64,000 nt of DNA from Bradyrhizobium nanningense (GCF_004114535.1 NZ_LBJC01000033.1:310001-374000), one strand, 5' to 3'. Counted from the stretch's first letter, positions 17,697-26,129 are shown. The notes: generated by a model from the letters alone, not told the origin. Translations and numbers: made by a program.

Positions 17697-18227
17697 TCAA
17701 TCGACGGCCTTGGTCAGGCCGACACGCATGTCCTTGGCTGTGAACACACAGACGCCGTCGGCGAGCACGCGCCCGTCGGCAATTCCGAGCACCAGCTTGC
17801 CTCGCCGGACCATGCGCATCGCGACCTCGTAGCGAACGCTCTTTGTGTCGGGCGTGACGGTGCCGGTGCATTCCACTTCGCCGACGCCGATGGCGCGGCC
17901 CTTGCCCGGTGAGCCGGACCAGCCGAGCCAATAGCCGATCATCTGCCACATGGCGTCGAGGCCCAGAGTTGGCGGCATCATCGCGTCGCCGCGATAGTGG
18001 CAATCGAAGAACCAGTGGTGAGGCGCGAGATCGAGCTCGCCGACGATATGGCCTTTGCCGAACGCGCCACCGTTCGTGCTGATCTCCGTGATGCGATCCA
18101 TCATCAGCATCGGCGGTGCCGGCAATTGCGCATTGCCCGGGCCGAAATAGCCGCCTTCGCTCGATCTCAGCAGCTCGTCCCTGGTGTAGGATGGTTGCGG
18201 CGTGTGGAAATCGTGAGGGTTGGGCAC
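17697..18227 (-). CDS. fabA: FabA-type 3-hydroxyacyl-ACP dehydratase/isomerase paralogue
   Basis: Hot-dog fold dehydratase of fatty acid synthesis. Starting at the GTG 18225-18227, which has GAGGA about ten bases upstream, the product is 176 residues, the usual FabA length. An ATG at 18302 would add 25 residues without family sequence. The catalytic pair is present: H77 in WFFDCHYRGD and D91 in LGLDAMWQ. Conserved NAQLPAPPMLMMDRI, GKGRAIGVGEVECTG and FTAKDMRVGL also match FabA. Unusual: the segment after MMP reads PTLGLD where FabA has GCLGLD, and no fabB follows. It may be a specialised second copy. Confidence 0.88.
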   Translation of the reverse strand: MPNPHDFHTPQPSYTRDELLRSSEGGYFGPGNAQLPAPPMLMMDRITEISTNGGAFGKGHIVGELDLAPHHWFFDCHYRGDAMMPPTLGLDAMWQMIGYWLGWSGSPGKGRAIGVGEVECTGTVTPDTKSVRYEVAMRMVRRGKLVLGIADGRVLADGVCVFTAKDMRVGLTKAVD

Positions 18228-18404
18228 GGCGGTCAGTCCTCGATGCTCGCGGTCGGTGTCGCGGCAGCGAGGAAGATGTCGGTCGGCAAGTTGGAATGTC
18301 AAGCGCGGCGGTGTTTCGGCGCGTCGCGTCGCCTCGCGCCACCCGCTTGCGCATCCCGATCGGGGAATTCCGCATTCGCCTCGCAGATCACGCGGTGGCG
18401 ATCG

Positions 18405-18932
18405 CTACTTCCTGGTGCGCGGCTTGAAATCTCGGCGGTTCGAAGCTGTCCGAACTTGTGGGCGCGCCAGCTCGACCCTCGCCATGCTCGGCGGGCGCCG
18501 CACGATGGTGTCGGCCGGACCGAGAACGCGTCCGTCCCGAGCTCGTAGCTCGAGCCTGCGCACGGGAAGCCCCGACTTCTTGTCGGCCAGCAGCACGTGG
18601 GCCTCGTCGGGCGCGAAGAAGAAGTCCTCGCCCCACTGCCTGAGCGCTGCAAGAACCAGAAACAGTCCGCGTCCTTTCTCCGTCAGCTCGTACTCCTGAT
18701 ATGGGCCGCCCTCTGCTGCGGGCACAATGTCCACGATGCCGTGTGCCACGAGATTGCGCAGCCGGGCCGAGAGGATGTTCTTGGCGAGGCCGAGACTCTT
18801 CTGAAACTCACCGAACCGGCGCAAGCCATCGAAGGCGTCGCGCACGATCAAAAGCGACCACCAGTCGCCGATCGCGTCCAGCGGACGTGCCACGCCGCAC
18901 AACGAATCCTTGTGGCTAATTCTCTTGCCCAT
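18405..18932 (-). CDS. HxlR-family transcriptional regulator
   Basis: A 175-residue winged-helix regulator from the ATG 18930-18932. The HxlR signature includes CGVARPLDAIGDWWSLLIVRD, here with GDWWSLLIVRDAF, then FGEFQKSLGLAKNILSARL as recognition helix, and PYQEYELTEKGR in the wing. A C-terminal extension of about 60 residues continues to RTRK. It is divergent from the dehalogenase-like gene. Two copies of GTTTCANNNTGAAAC-type palindromes lie in the 125-base gap, so it probably represses itself and that gene. Confidence 0.92.
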   Translation of the reverse strand: MGKRISHKDSLCGVARPLDAIGDWWSLLIVRDAFDGLRRFGEFQKSLGLAKNILSARLRNLVAHGIVDIVPAAEGGPYQEYELTEKGRGLFLVLAALRQWGEDFFFAPDEAHVLLADKKSGLPVRRLELRARDGRVLGPADTIVRRPPSMARVELARPQVRTASNRRDFKPRTRK

Positions 18933-18986
18933 TCCTGATGTCCATCTCCGCCGTGTCGTTCGAGTGCAGCGAACTTCCATATATCG

Positions 18987-19038
18987 GTTGCAAACTGAAA
19001 CCTCAAGCGGTATGCCGATATCGGTTTCAAATTGAAAC
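18987..19038. promoter_or_regulatory. Two palindromic operator sites between hxlR-type gene and dehalogenase gene
   Basis: Site 1 is GTTGCAAACTGAAAC (18987-19001) and site 2 is the perfect palindrome GTTTCAAATTGAAAC (19024-19038). Both fit GTTTCA-N3-TGAAAC, with one mismatch in site 1. Their centres are 37 bases apart, between the divergent starts at 18932 and 19058. A third copy occurs at 20023-20037. Confidence 0.75.
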
Positions 19039-19057
19039 CGTGCAGAAAGGAATACCC

Positions 19058-19977
19058 ATGATCAGACCCGAGGCCACGTTCGGTGGCAGCTTTGCCTTTG
19101 CACCGCATTTCAACGACGCGTCGCATTTCAAGATGCACTTCGTCGACGAGGGACCTCGCGATGGCGAGGTCGTCCTGTGCCTGCATGGCGAGCCGACCTG
19201 GGGCTATCTGTTCCGGAACCTGATCCCGGTGTTGAGCGCGACACACCGCGTCGTCGTCCCGGATCACGTGGGATTTGGAAGGAGCGAGACGCCGGCCACG
19301 CGCAGCTATTGGCTGCAGGACCACATCGACAACCTGGAAAAATTCGTACTCGCGCTCGACCTGACGGACATCACGCTCGTAATGCATGATTTCGGCGGTC
19401 CGGTCGGCATGGGGATCGCAGCCGGCATCCGCACCGCATCCGCCGGCTCATCTCGACCAATGGCCCGACACCGTTCGGTCAGGTCGACCTGCTGGAGCGC
19501 GTGAGCGCAAATGCAGCTGCTTCACGGTGGTTTCGCTGGATCGGGCAAGCGGAGGCAGATGGAAATCTCGAAGCGGTGCTCGGCCAGCTCAACTTCAACA
19601 TCTTGAGCACGCTGAAGCTGAACGGTTTCGAGAACAACGCAATCATCTCCGATGACTGGCTTGCGGCCTATGGCGCGCCGTTTGCCAATCCGGCCGAATG
19701 CCTCGGGGCGATCGGCTGGGCGAAGGGTTTTGCGATCGGCGCGCACCGGTTCGAGATGCCCGATGCCGCCGCAGACCGCATGATCCGGGACAGGCCGGCG
19801 CTCGCGATCTGGGGCGAGGCGGATCGTACGCTCCACGCTTCGCATTTCTTGCCGCTCTTCACATCGGTTTTCCCGACTGCGAGCGTCCATCGTCTCCCGG
19901 GAGCCGGCCACTACTGCCTCGAGGATGCGCCCGAGGCCGTCAATCGTCTCATCGCGGAATTCATCAGCCAAACCTGA
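19058..19977 (+). pseudogene. Haloalkane dehalogenase-like alpha/beta hydrolase, frameshifted
   Basis: Two adjacent frames make one protein of about 306 residues. The first (19058 to about 19423) gives HGEPTWGYLFRNLIP (oxyanion loop), DHVGFGRSETP and the nucleophile Asp in VMHDFGGPVG. The second, ending 19977, gives ISTNGPTPFGQVDLLERV, ALAIWGEAD and the catalytic His in GAGHYCLEDAPE. The join is explained by one missing C near 19422: adding it restores ARHPHRIRRLIS, a standard post-elbow segment. As read, the first frame stops at 19502-19504 after 148 residues. This is either a recent inactivation or a sequencing error. It is preceded by AAAGGAA and by two operator sites. Confidence 0.85.
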
Positions 19978-20022
19978 CCTCGCCGAGAAACGCAGGCCCG
20001 AGACATTGAGCCCGGCCCGGAG

Positions 20023-20037
20023 GTTTCAGTTTGAAAC
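20023..20037. promoter_or_regulatory. Third GTTTCA-N3-TGAAAC site, downstream of dehalogenase gene
   Basis: GTTTCAGTTTGAAAC at 20023-20037 is a perfect copy of the palindrome found upstream of the HxlR and dehalogenase starts. It lies in the 84-base gap between the dehalogenase stop and the convergent diguanylate cyclase stop, where no promoter is expected. It could be a remote operator for looping or a relic. Confidence 0.6.
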
Positions 20038-20061
20038 GAGGTTTGCAAGGAGCGGCGGTGA

Positions 20062-21129
20062 TTACGCCACGCGGCTGTGCGATTCGACGGCGTATTCCGG
20101 ATCGGCTTCGCAGATCACGCGGTTGCGGCCGTTGCGCTTGGCGGCGTAGAGGCAGGCATCGGCGCGCTCGATCAGCGCGTCGGTGTCGTCGCCGGGCTTG
20201 AGCATGGAGACGCCGACGGAGATGGTGACGCGGCCGAGGATCTCGCCGGTGGACTTCTTCTTCAATTCCTTCGCCATCACCGCGCGGCGGATGTGGTCGG
20301 CCACCGTGAGCGCCTGGCGCAGCGCGGTGTTGGGCAGCACGACCGCGAATTCCTCGCCGCCGTAGCGCGCGGTGATGTCCTGGCCCTTGATGGTCTGCTT
20401 CAGCGAAAGGCCGACGAGCCGCAGCACCTGGTCGCCGGTGAGATGGCCGTAGGAATCGTTGAACGACTTGAAGTGATCGATATCGAACAGCAGCAGCGAC
20501 AGCGACTCGCCCGATGCGAGCGCGCTCTGCACGGCCATGTCGATCATGCGGTCGAAATATTTGCGATTGCCGAGGCCCGTGAGCGGATCGGTCAGGCTCT
20601 CGGCACGGATCGCCTCCAGGCTGTGCTGGAGATTGCTGATTTCGTTCTTCGACAGCGTCAGGCGGTCTTCCAGCGCCTTGTTGGTCTCGCGCATCTCGCT
20701 GGTCGAGCGCAGCAGCGTTTCGACGATTGCCTTGATCTGGTCGCGGCTCTTGGCCGACGCCAGTTTCGCGGTCGCGCTCGACAGGGTGGTATCGTAGGAG
20801 CCGGTCATGCCGAGCGCGTCGCTCAGGACACTCATGACGTCGTCGATCTCGCCGATAACTCGCGCGCCGACCTTGTCGATGCGGTCGGTGGTCTTGATGT
20901 GGGAGAGATAGGTCTCGTAGATCTGCTCGAGATCGGCTTCGGTCAGCTTGCCGCTGCGCGCCAGCGTCTCGTTGATGATCTTATTCAGCGGTGCGTTGTA
21001 GCCGGTGGCGTAGACGTACCAGATCTCGTAATTGCGGGGAATCGCCGTCTGCCGAAGCGATCGGATCTGACCGAGCGCCACTTCGGCGAACGCCATCGTG
21101 CGTTCGTGTTCGTCGAGCACCTTGACCAC
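20062..21129 (-). CDS. Diguanylate cyclase (GGDEF domain)
   Basis: Makes cyclic di-GMP from GTP. The 355-residue protein starts at a GTG (21127-21129). It has an N-terminal helical region of about 170 residues with coiled-coil character (SEMRETNKALEDRLTLSKNE) and no membrane helix. The C-terminal GGDEF domain has SLTDPLTGLGNRKYFD, FDIDHFKSFNDSYGH and the active motif GGEEF at 257-261. The position of the inhibitory RxxD site is KGQD (248-251), so product inhibition may be weak. An N-terminal region of this type (IWYVYATGYNAPLN) is shared by a set of alphaproteobacterial cyclases. Confidence 0.94.
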   Translation of the reverse strand: MVKVLDEHERTMAFAEVALGQIRSLRQTAIPRNYEIWYVYATGYNAPLNKIINETLARSGKLTEADLEQIYETYLSHIKTTDRIDKVGARVIGEIDDVMSVLSDALGMTGSYDTTLSSATAKLASAKSRDQIKAIVETLLRSTSEMRETNKALEDRLTLSKNEISNLQHSLEAIRAESLTDPLTGLGNRKYFDRMIDMAVQSALASGESLSLLLFDIDHFKSFNDSYGHLTGDQVLRLVGLSLKQTIKGQDITARYGGEEFAVVLPNTALRQALTVADHIRRAVMAKELKKKSTGEILGRVTISVGVSMLKPGDDTDALIERADACLYAAKRNGRNRVICEADPEYAVESHSRVA

Positions 21130-21296
21130 GGAACATACCCCACAGCGGTCGGAGCGCCGACGACCGCAGCAATGCTTAAATTATGTTCGTAGGCTAACGG
21201 ACGATCGTGAACGCCCCGTAAATATACGTTCACGAAACGTCTAAAAACGTGTACTTCCTGTTTCCGCAACCGAAACCTGGAGCGCGCCCTCGCGCT

Positions 21297-22841
21297 TCAG
21301 GCGCCGGCGGGAGAGCGGACCGGCCGCAGCAGGAATGCCGGAAGATGCGAGTGATCGCCCGGCTCGGCGTCGATCTCGCGTTGGCGGCGCGGCTCGGGGC
21401 GGCCGATCGACGGCACATGCGAATTATTGGCCTGCTGGCGCGCGTCGTGACGCGGCTCTGCCCTGCGCTTGTCGTCGGACCGAGGCCTTGCTTCGGACAA
21501 CTGTCTTGTTTCCGAGGAGGGCCTTGCTTCCGAACCATGCCTTGCTTCCGAAGCATGCCTTGGCTCCGAAGTATGCCTTGCCTCGCCACGCGCCTCGCGC
21601 GGCTCGTGGCTTCGCTCACGGCCGCGCTGCGGCTTGCCGCGTCCGCCGCGTGAACGTTCGCGGCCACGCGCCTCGCGCGGACGCTCGGTCCCGTCGGAGG
21701 ATTCAGCCTGGATTTCGTAATCGCCTTCGGCGCGCGGAATGCTCTGGCCGATCAGCTTTTCGATGGCCACCATCGACTTCTGGTCGAGCGGCGTCACGAT
21801 TGAGATCGCGGTGCCGGTGCGGCCGGCGCGGCCGGTGCGGCCGATGCGGTGGACGTAATCGTCGGCGTGATGGGGGACGTCGAAATTGAAGACGTGGCTG
21901 ACCTCGGGAATGTCGAGGCCACGCGCGGCGACGTCGGAGGCGACGAGCAGCGGTAGCTCGCCCTTGCGGAATTGCTCGAGTGCGGCCGTGCGGGCGGACT
22001 GGTCCATGTCGCCGTGCAGGGCGCCGACGCTGAAGCCGTGCTTCTGGAGCGATTTATGAACGACCGCGACCTCGCGTTTGCGATTGCAGAAGATGATCGC
22101 GTTCTTGAGATCCTTGGCCTCGCGCAGCAGGCGGCGCAGCAGCTCGCGCTTCTCGTGCGCCTCGCGCCCGGCAGGCACCTGGACCTGCGTGACGGTGACG
22201 GCGGTGGTGGCGGGCTTGGAGACCTCCACCTTCTGCGGATTGTGCAGGAAGGCTTCGGTGATGCGCCGGATCTCCGGCGGCATGGTCGCGGTGAAGAACA
22301 GGGTCTGGCGTGTGAACGGGACGAGCTTGCAGACGCGCTCGATGTCGGGAATGAAGCCCATGTCCAGCATGCGGTCGGCTTCGTCGATGACGAGCAGCTC
22401 GACGCCGGTGAGCAAGAGGCCGCCGCGCTCGGTGTGGTCGAGCAGGCGGCCGGGGGTTGCGATCAGCACGTCGACGCCGCGCGTCAGCTTGGCATCCTGG
22501 TCGCCGAAGGAGACGCCGCCGATCAGGAGGGCGACGTTGAGTTTCTGGCCGGCGCCGTAGCGGTCGAAGTTCTCCTTGACCTGGGCCGCGAGCTCGCGGG
22601 TCGGCTCGAGGATCAGCGTGCGCGGCATGCGTGCGCGGGCGCGCCCTTTTTCGAGGATGGTGAGCATCGGCAGCACGAAGGCCGCGGTCTTGCCGGTGCC
22701 GGTCTGGGCGATGCCGAGCACATCCTTGCGTGCGAGGACGTGGGGGATCGCCTGTTCCTGGATGGGGGTGGGGGTGGTGTAACCGGTGGCCGCCACTGCG
22801 GCGAGGACTTTTTCGGACAGTCCGAGATGTGAAAAGGACAT
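21297..22841 (-). CDS. DEAD-box RNA helicase (RhlE-like)
   Basis: ATP-dependent RNA helicase of 514 residues. In order: Q-motif TPTPIQEQAIP, motif I AQTGTGKTA at 45-53, PTRELAAQ, motif II DEAD, motif III as TAT in FFTATMP, and motif VI HRIGRTGRAGRTG. The core ends near residue 370. The rest is a basic, low-complexity tail with Arg/Gly/Glu stretches and six hexapeptide repeats of the type RHASEA (nucleotides 21471-21578). Such tails bind RNA non-specifically. RhlE-type helicases act in ribosome assembly and RNA decay in the cold. The upstream 301-base leader is long. Confidence 0.95.
   Translation of the reverse strand: MSFSHLGLSEKVLAAVAATGYTTPTPIQEQAIPHVLARKDVLGIAQTGTGKTAAFVLPMLTILEKGRARARMPRTLILEPTRELAAQVKENFDRYGAGQKLNVALLIGGVSFGDQDAKLTRGVDVLIATPGRLLDHTERGGLLLTGVELLVIDEADRMLDMGFIPDIERVCKLVPFTRQTLFFTATMPPEIRRITEAFLHNPQKVEVSKPATTAVTVTQVQVPAGREAHEKRELLRRLLREAKDLKNAIIFCNRKREVAVVHKSLQKHGFSVGALHGDMDQSARTAALEQFRKGELPLLVASDVAARGLDIPEVSHVFNFDVPHHADDYVHRIGRTGRAGRTGTAISIVTPLDQKSMVAIEKLIGQSIPRAEGDYEIQAESSDGTERPREARGRERSRGGRGKPQRGRERSHEPREARGEARHTSEPRHASEARHGSEARPSSETRQLSEARPRSDDKRRAEPRHDARQQANNSHVPSIGRPEPRRQREIDAEPGDHSHLPAFLLRPVRSPAGA
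21471..21578 (-). repeat. Six 18-base tandem repeats inside helicase tail
   Basis: Units of 18 bases encode RHTSEP, RHASEA, RHGSEA, RPSSET, RQLSEA and RPRSDD in the order read on the minus strand. The first three are the most alike at DNA level and the last three are degenerate. The array keeps frame, so copy number can change without breaking the protein. Confidence 0.8.
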
Positions 22842-23142
22842 TGAGCCTCTGGTCGAAACCGCCGTTCGGAATCGAGGGTAATTAAGGCTGGTCGCGTTCC
22901 ACCCCGAAACGGCGCGCTCTCAAAGAAGCTGGGGGTGCTGACACACGCGAACAAAGCGCAAGGCTCAGGAATCGCTCTTCGATCTGAGCCGCGTCGCCCC
23001 GGAACATAGGCGGGAATCGGCCAAAGTCAATGGAGCGGGCGCGGGAAGGCCCTAAAAAACCTGAGGTTTTTGCCCAAATCACGGGCGCGACTGAGGTTTT
23101 CCGCCCAGTCCCGCACTCCGGCCCAAGGCGTCAAAACGGCGG
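22842..23142. other. Intergenic leader region upstream of DEAD-box helicase
   Basis: A 301-base stretch without a gene. It contains a short perfect hairpin AAAAACCTGAGGTTTTT at 23055-23071. CTGAGGTTTT is directly repeated at 23061-23070 and 23091-23100. On the minus strand this would lie in or near the helicase leader and also just beyond the AraC-type gene end. I see no other structure. Confidence 0.4.
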
Positions 23143-24105
23143 CTAGCACGCCTGCGAGCCCTGGGCCCGGAAATCGCCGGGGGCCATGCCATAGGCGGCG
23201 TTGAAGACCCGGTAATAGGTCGCCAGGCTCTCGAAGCCGCAGGCAGCCGCGATATCGGCGATCAGCCGCTCGGGCGCCTCGCGCATCAGGCGGCGGCTCT
23301 GTTTCAGCCGTTCGTCCGTTACGGTCTGCGAGAAGCTCTTTGCCGCGGTCTCGAACAGCATGTGCAGGTGGCGCACGGACACGCCGAGCAGGTCAGCCAC
23401 CATGATCGGCGCGAGATTGGGATCTTGCAGGTGGCGCGTGATCAGGCGGCGGGCCTGCGAGAGGCGGGCGGTCCGCAGCGCGGCCTGTCCACGCCGGCTG
23501 CCGGGTCTGACGATGCCGCGCTCGATCAGCGCCAGATGGGCCAAGGCCTGAACCAGGGAGGTCGTATCGTCGGCGTCTTGATCCGTGGAGGCTTCGCCGA
23601 GTTCGGCAAAGCAGGCTCCGAGCAGCGGAGCCAAGGCGGGATCGTCGAACGTCCGGGGCGCAAGCTCGCGCATGCGCCTGTCCTGCGCCGGGATGGTGCT
23701 GAGCGGGATCTTCAGGATCCGCAGGTGGAAGCCCTCGGCGCCCAGCGGCGCGGTGCGGTAGGGCAGGTCGGTATGGCTGGTCGCGAAGCTGCCGTTGGCG
23801 ATCGCAAAGTCGCTTCCGCGCAGGCCGCCGAACCAGCTGCCGTTGCCGAGCTGCTGATAGACGCAGATCGCGTCCCCGGGCGCGTAGGCGATGTCGGAGC
23901 TGCTGCGTTCGACCGCGTAGGGGGAGGCCTTCAGCTCGACGAGGCCGGCGCCGCCCAACTGGCGTAGCGAGAATTCGCCGAAGAAGTCCGCGCGCCGTTC
24001 GCGCGCGAGCTCGGCAGTGACGCCGAACAATCCCTTGGAGCGCACCTCGCGCCAATAGTCGAACCGCTCATGCGGCTCGACCTCATCAGTACACCAGCGA
24101 TACAC
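23143..24105 (-). CDS. AraC-family transcriptional regulator
   Basis: A 320-residue regulator using the GTG at 24103-24105. The open frame extends far upstream (to 25881), but that part is only the antisense of the caspase-like gene. The N-terminal 190 residues look like the AraC-binding-like domain (YAPGDAICVYQQL, FAIANGSFATSHTDLPYR). The C-terminal 110 residues hold two helix-turn-helix units: APIMVADLLGVSVRHLHMLF and LIADIAAACGFESLATYYR. The exact start is uncertain; CTG or ATT codons about 8-12 codons upstream are possible. It is divergent from the caspase-like gene, whose control by this protein is plausible but unproven. Confidence 0.87.
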   Translation of the reverse strand: MYRWCTDEVEPHERFDYWREVRSKGLFGVTAELARERRADFFGEFSLRQLGGAGLVELKASPYAVERSSSDIAYAPGDAICVYQQLGNGSWFGGLRGSDFAIANGSFATSHTDLPYRTAPLGAEGFHLRILKIPLSTIPAQDRRMRELAPRTFDDPALAPLLGACFAELGEASTDQDADDTTSLVQALAHLALIERGIVRPGSRRGQAALRTARLSQARRLITRHLQDPNLAPIMVADLLGVSVRHLHMLFETAAKSFSQTVTDERLKQSRRLMREAPERLIADIAAACGFESLATYYRVFNAAYGMAPGDFRAQGSQAC

Positions 24106-24306
24106 GGCAGCCCCCGCGTGCAGCGCAATTGTCCTAGAAAGAGCAGATTCCGCGGGAATCTGCCATAGCCAGATCGTGGATCCGGAGGCCCAGGTCCCTT
24201 GAACCGTCGTTACGTCTGGGCCGACTATCACACAGCGGCAGGGGGTCCAACGAACTGCCGTTCGAAGGAAGCGGCCTCTCCGCCGTTCTGCAACGGGAAA
24301 CTTGCG

Positions 24307-25815
24307 ATGACGCGTCGGCTTTTCAGAACTCTGGCGGCCCTTGGCCTGGCAGCAAGCCTCGGCGGCTTTGCGCTTCCCGCCCATGCCGAGAAGCGCGTTG
24401 CGCTCGTCGTCGGCAACAACGACTACAGGAACGTTCCAAAGCTGCTCAAGGCCGTCAACGACGCCCGCACCATGGGCGACACGCTGAAGCAGCTCGGCTT
24501 CTCGGTGATGGTCGCAGAGAACCAGAACCGGCAGCAATTCTCCGAGACGCTGCTCGCCTTCGACAAGGCGATCGAGCCCGGCGATACCGCGTTCTTCTTC
24601 TACGCCGGCCACGGCTTCGAGATCGCGGGCCAGAACTATCTGCTGCCGACCGACGTACCGGCGGCGACGGAAGGGCAGGAAGAGCTGGTGCGCGACGCCT
24701 CGATCCTCGCCGATCGCATTATCGAGCGTCTGCAGAACAAGAAGGCGCGAACTTCGATCCTGGTGTTCGACGCCTGCCGCAACAATCCGTTCGAGCGCAA
24801 GGGCACCCGCGCGGTCGCCGGTGCCGGCGGGCTCGCGCCGATGACGCAGCTGCCCGAAGGCGTGTTTTCGGTGTTCTCGGCAGGTCCCCGCCAGACCGCG
24901 CTCGATCGTCTGTCCAATGACGACACCAATCCCAATTCGGTGTTCACGCGCACCTTCGCCAAGGAGCTGCTTGAGCCCGGCGAGAACCTCGTGCAGGTGG
25001 CGCAGCGCACCCGCCGCGCCGTCAGCGAGATGGCCGATACCGTGAAGCACAGGCAGGTGCCGGTCTATTTCGACCAGATGGTCGACGACGTCTTTCTCAG
25101 CGGCATGGCGAAGGATGCCGCCGCGCGGCCGGCCGATCCGCCGCCGCAGAAGCTCGCCGCGCTGCCGCCGGTGTCGGTGCCGCAACTGCCGAAAGAGGAG
25201 GCCATCAACGCGCCGATCGCGAGCTTCTCGCGGCACAATGGCGGCTGGAGCGTGGTGTTCTCCTTTGCCGACCCGACGCTCGGCATTTCCTGGCGCATGG
25301 CGGGCAAGGGCGATTTCCGCGAGACCGGCTTCATCGACACGCTCGATCCGCGCACGCGCAAGCGGATGCCGAACCCGTCGATCGAATTGCCGCCGGATGC
25401 GCAGGCCGGCACCATCGAGGTCCGCTACGTCGATCAGTCCGGTGACATGCAGGGGCCGTTCCCGATCAGGTTCGATCCCGAGGCCGCGCTGATCCGCGAC
25501 CAGCGCAAGATCCTCGACATGACCGCGACGAGCTGGCTGTCGTTCCGCGAGTTCAACGGACTCTTGGTCTACTACACGCACCTCGTGTCCTATCGCTGCG
25601 CCATTCGCGAGGTGCGTATCGGCATCGACACCGCCGTGCCCAACCAGGTGCTGAAGATGCCGCCTTGCGACATGCGCGATCCCAGCGCGATCACCGCCGG
25701 CATGCCGCTCTACATGAAGCTCGCACCAGCGACGCAGTCCGTCTCGGTGGAGCTGACCTATCGCGACGGCAGCGTCTCCGAGATCAAGAGTTTTCGCAGC
25801 GCGAACCGGCAGTAA
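24307..25815 (+). CDS. Secreted caspase-like (peptidase C14) protein
   Basis: A 502-residue exported protein. The start at ATG 24307 gives a clear signal peptide ending ALPAHA|EKR. The longer frame from 24199 has no family support. Residues 28-270 form a caspase-fold domain: VALVVGNNDYRNVPKL, then the catalytic His H102 in YAGHGFE, and Cys C157 in VFDACRNNPF. The later half (about 290-500) is a beta-rich region of unknown function with a Pro-rich linker. This architecture is frequent in Bradyrhizobiaceae, where the proteins are exported orthocaspase-like enzymes of unclear role. It is divergent from the AraC-type gene. Confidence 0.92.
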   Translation: MTRRLFRTLAALGLAASLGGFALPAHAEKRVALVVGNNDYRNVPKLLKAVNDARTMGDTLKQLGFSVMVAENQNRQQFSETLLAFDKAIEPGDTAFFFYAGHGFEIAGQNYLLPTDVPAATEGQEELVRDASILADRIIERLQNKKARTSILVFDACRNNPFERKGTRAVAGAGGLAPMTQLPEGVFSVFSAGPRQTALDRLSNDDTNPNSVFTRTFAKELLEPGENLVQVAQRTRRAVSEMADTVKHRQVPVYFDQMVDDVFLSGMAKDAAARPADPPPQKLAALPPVSVPQLPKEEAINAPIASFSRHNGGWSVVFSFADPTLGISWRMAGKGDFRETGFIDTLDPRTRKRMPNPSIELPPDAQAGTIEVRYVDQSGDMQGPFPIRFDPEAALIRDQRKILDMTATSWLSFREFNGLLVYYTHLVSYRCAIREVRIGIDTAVPNQVLKMPPCDMRDPSAITAGMPLYMKLAPATQSVSVELTYRDGSVSEIKSFRSANRQ

Positions 25816-26073
25816 CAATTGAGACCATTGTGCTCGGCGGCGGCGCGGCCCTGAGAGCAGGGCGCGCGCGGGAGTACACAACGCGGCTGATGCCCATCAG
25901 CGGCGGCGCCGCCCTATAGCGCTCGGGCTCGGTCGGGTTCTAGCTCGTACAGTCAAACGACCGAAGCCACTCGGCTGCGCGTTATGCGGATGATACCAAG
26001 CCATGTCGTGGACTTGGATGCGCCCCCTATGGTCTGAAGGAGTGGACGAAATTTACGCTATTTAATTTGTTTA
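25816..26073. other. Intergenic region after caspase-like gene
   Basis: No gene found. The first 100 bases are GC-rich with GGCGGCGC-type inverted elements (25838-25915) that might act as a transcription end. From about 26050 the sequence becomes strongly AT-rich and leads into the promoter of the small-protein genes. Confidence 0.4.
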
Positions 26074-26110
26074 TTGTCGTTTAAAATTTAATGCGCCATA
26101 TAATGGCGCA
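26074..26110 (+). promoter_or_regulatory. Promoter with TATAAT box inside a palindrome
   Basis: A consensus TATAAT (26099-26104) lies within the perfect inverted repeat TGCGCCAT-ATA-ATGGCGCA (26092-26110). A weak TTGTCG -35 candidate is at 26074-26079, 19 bases upstream. The surrounding AT-rich block is unusual for this genome. The 33-codon gene starts at 26130. A repressor bound to the palindrome would cover the -10 box. Confidence 0.55.
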
Positions 26111-26129
26111 AAGTCGGAGTACCCGTCCG

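Noticed and set aside
23143..25881. A 912-codon open frame on the minus strand
   Set aside because: Only the last 320 codons are the AraC-type regulator. The rest is antisense to the caspase-like gene and has no protein-like features, an effect of high-GC codon bias.
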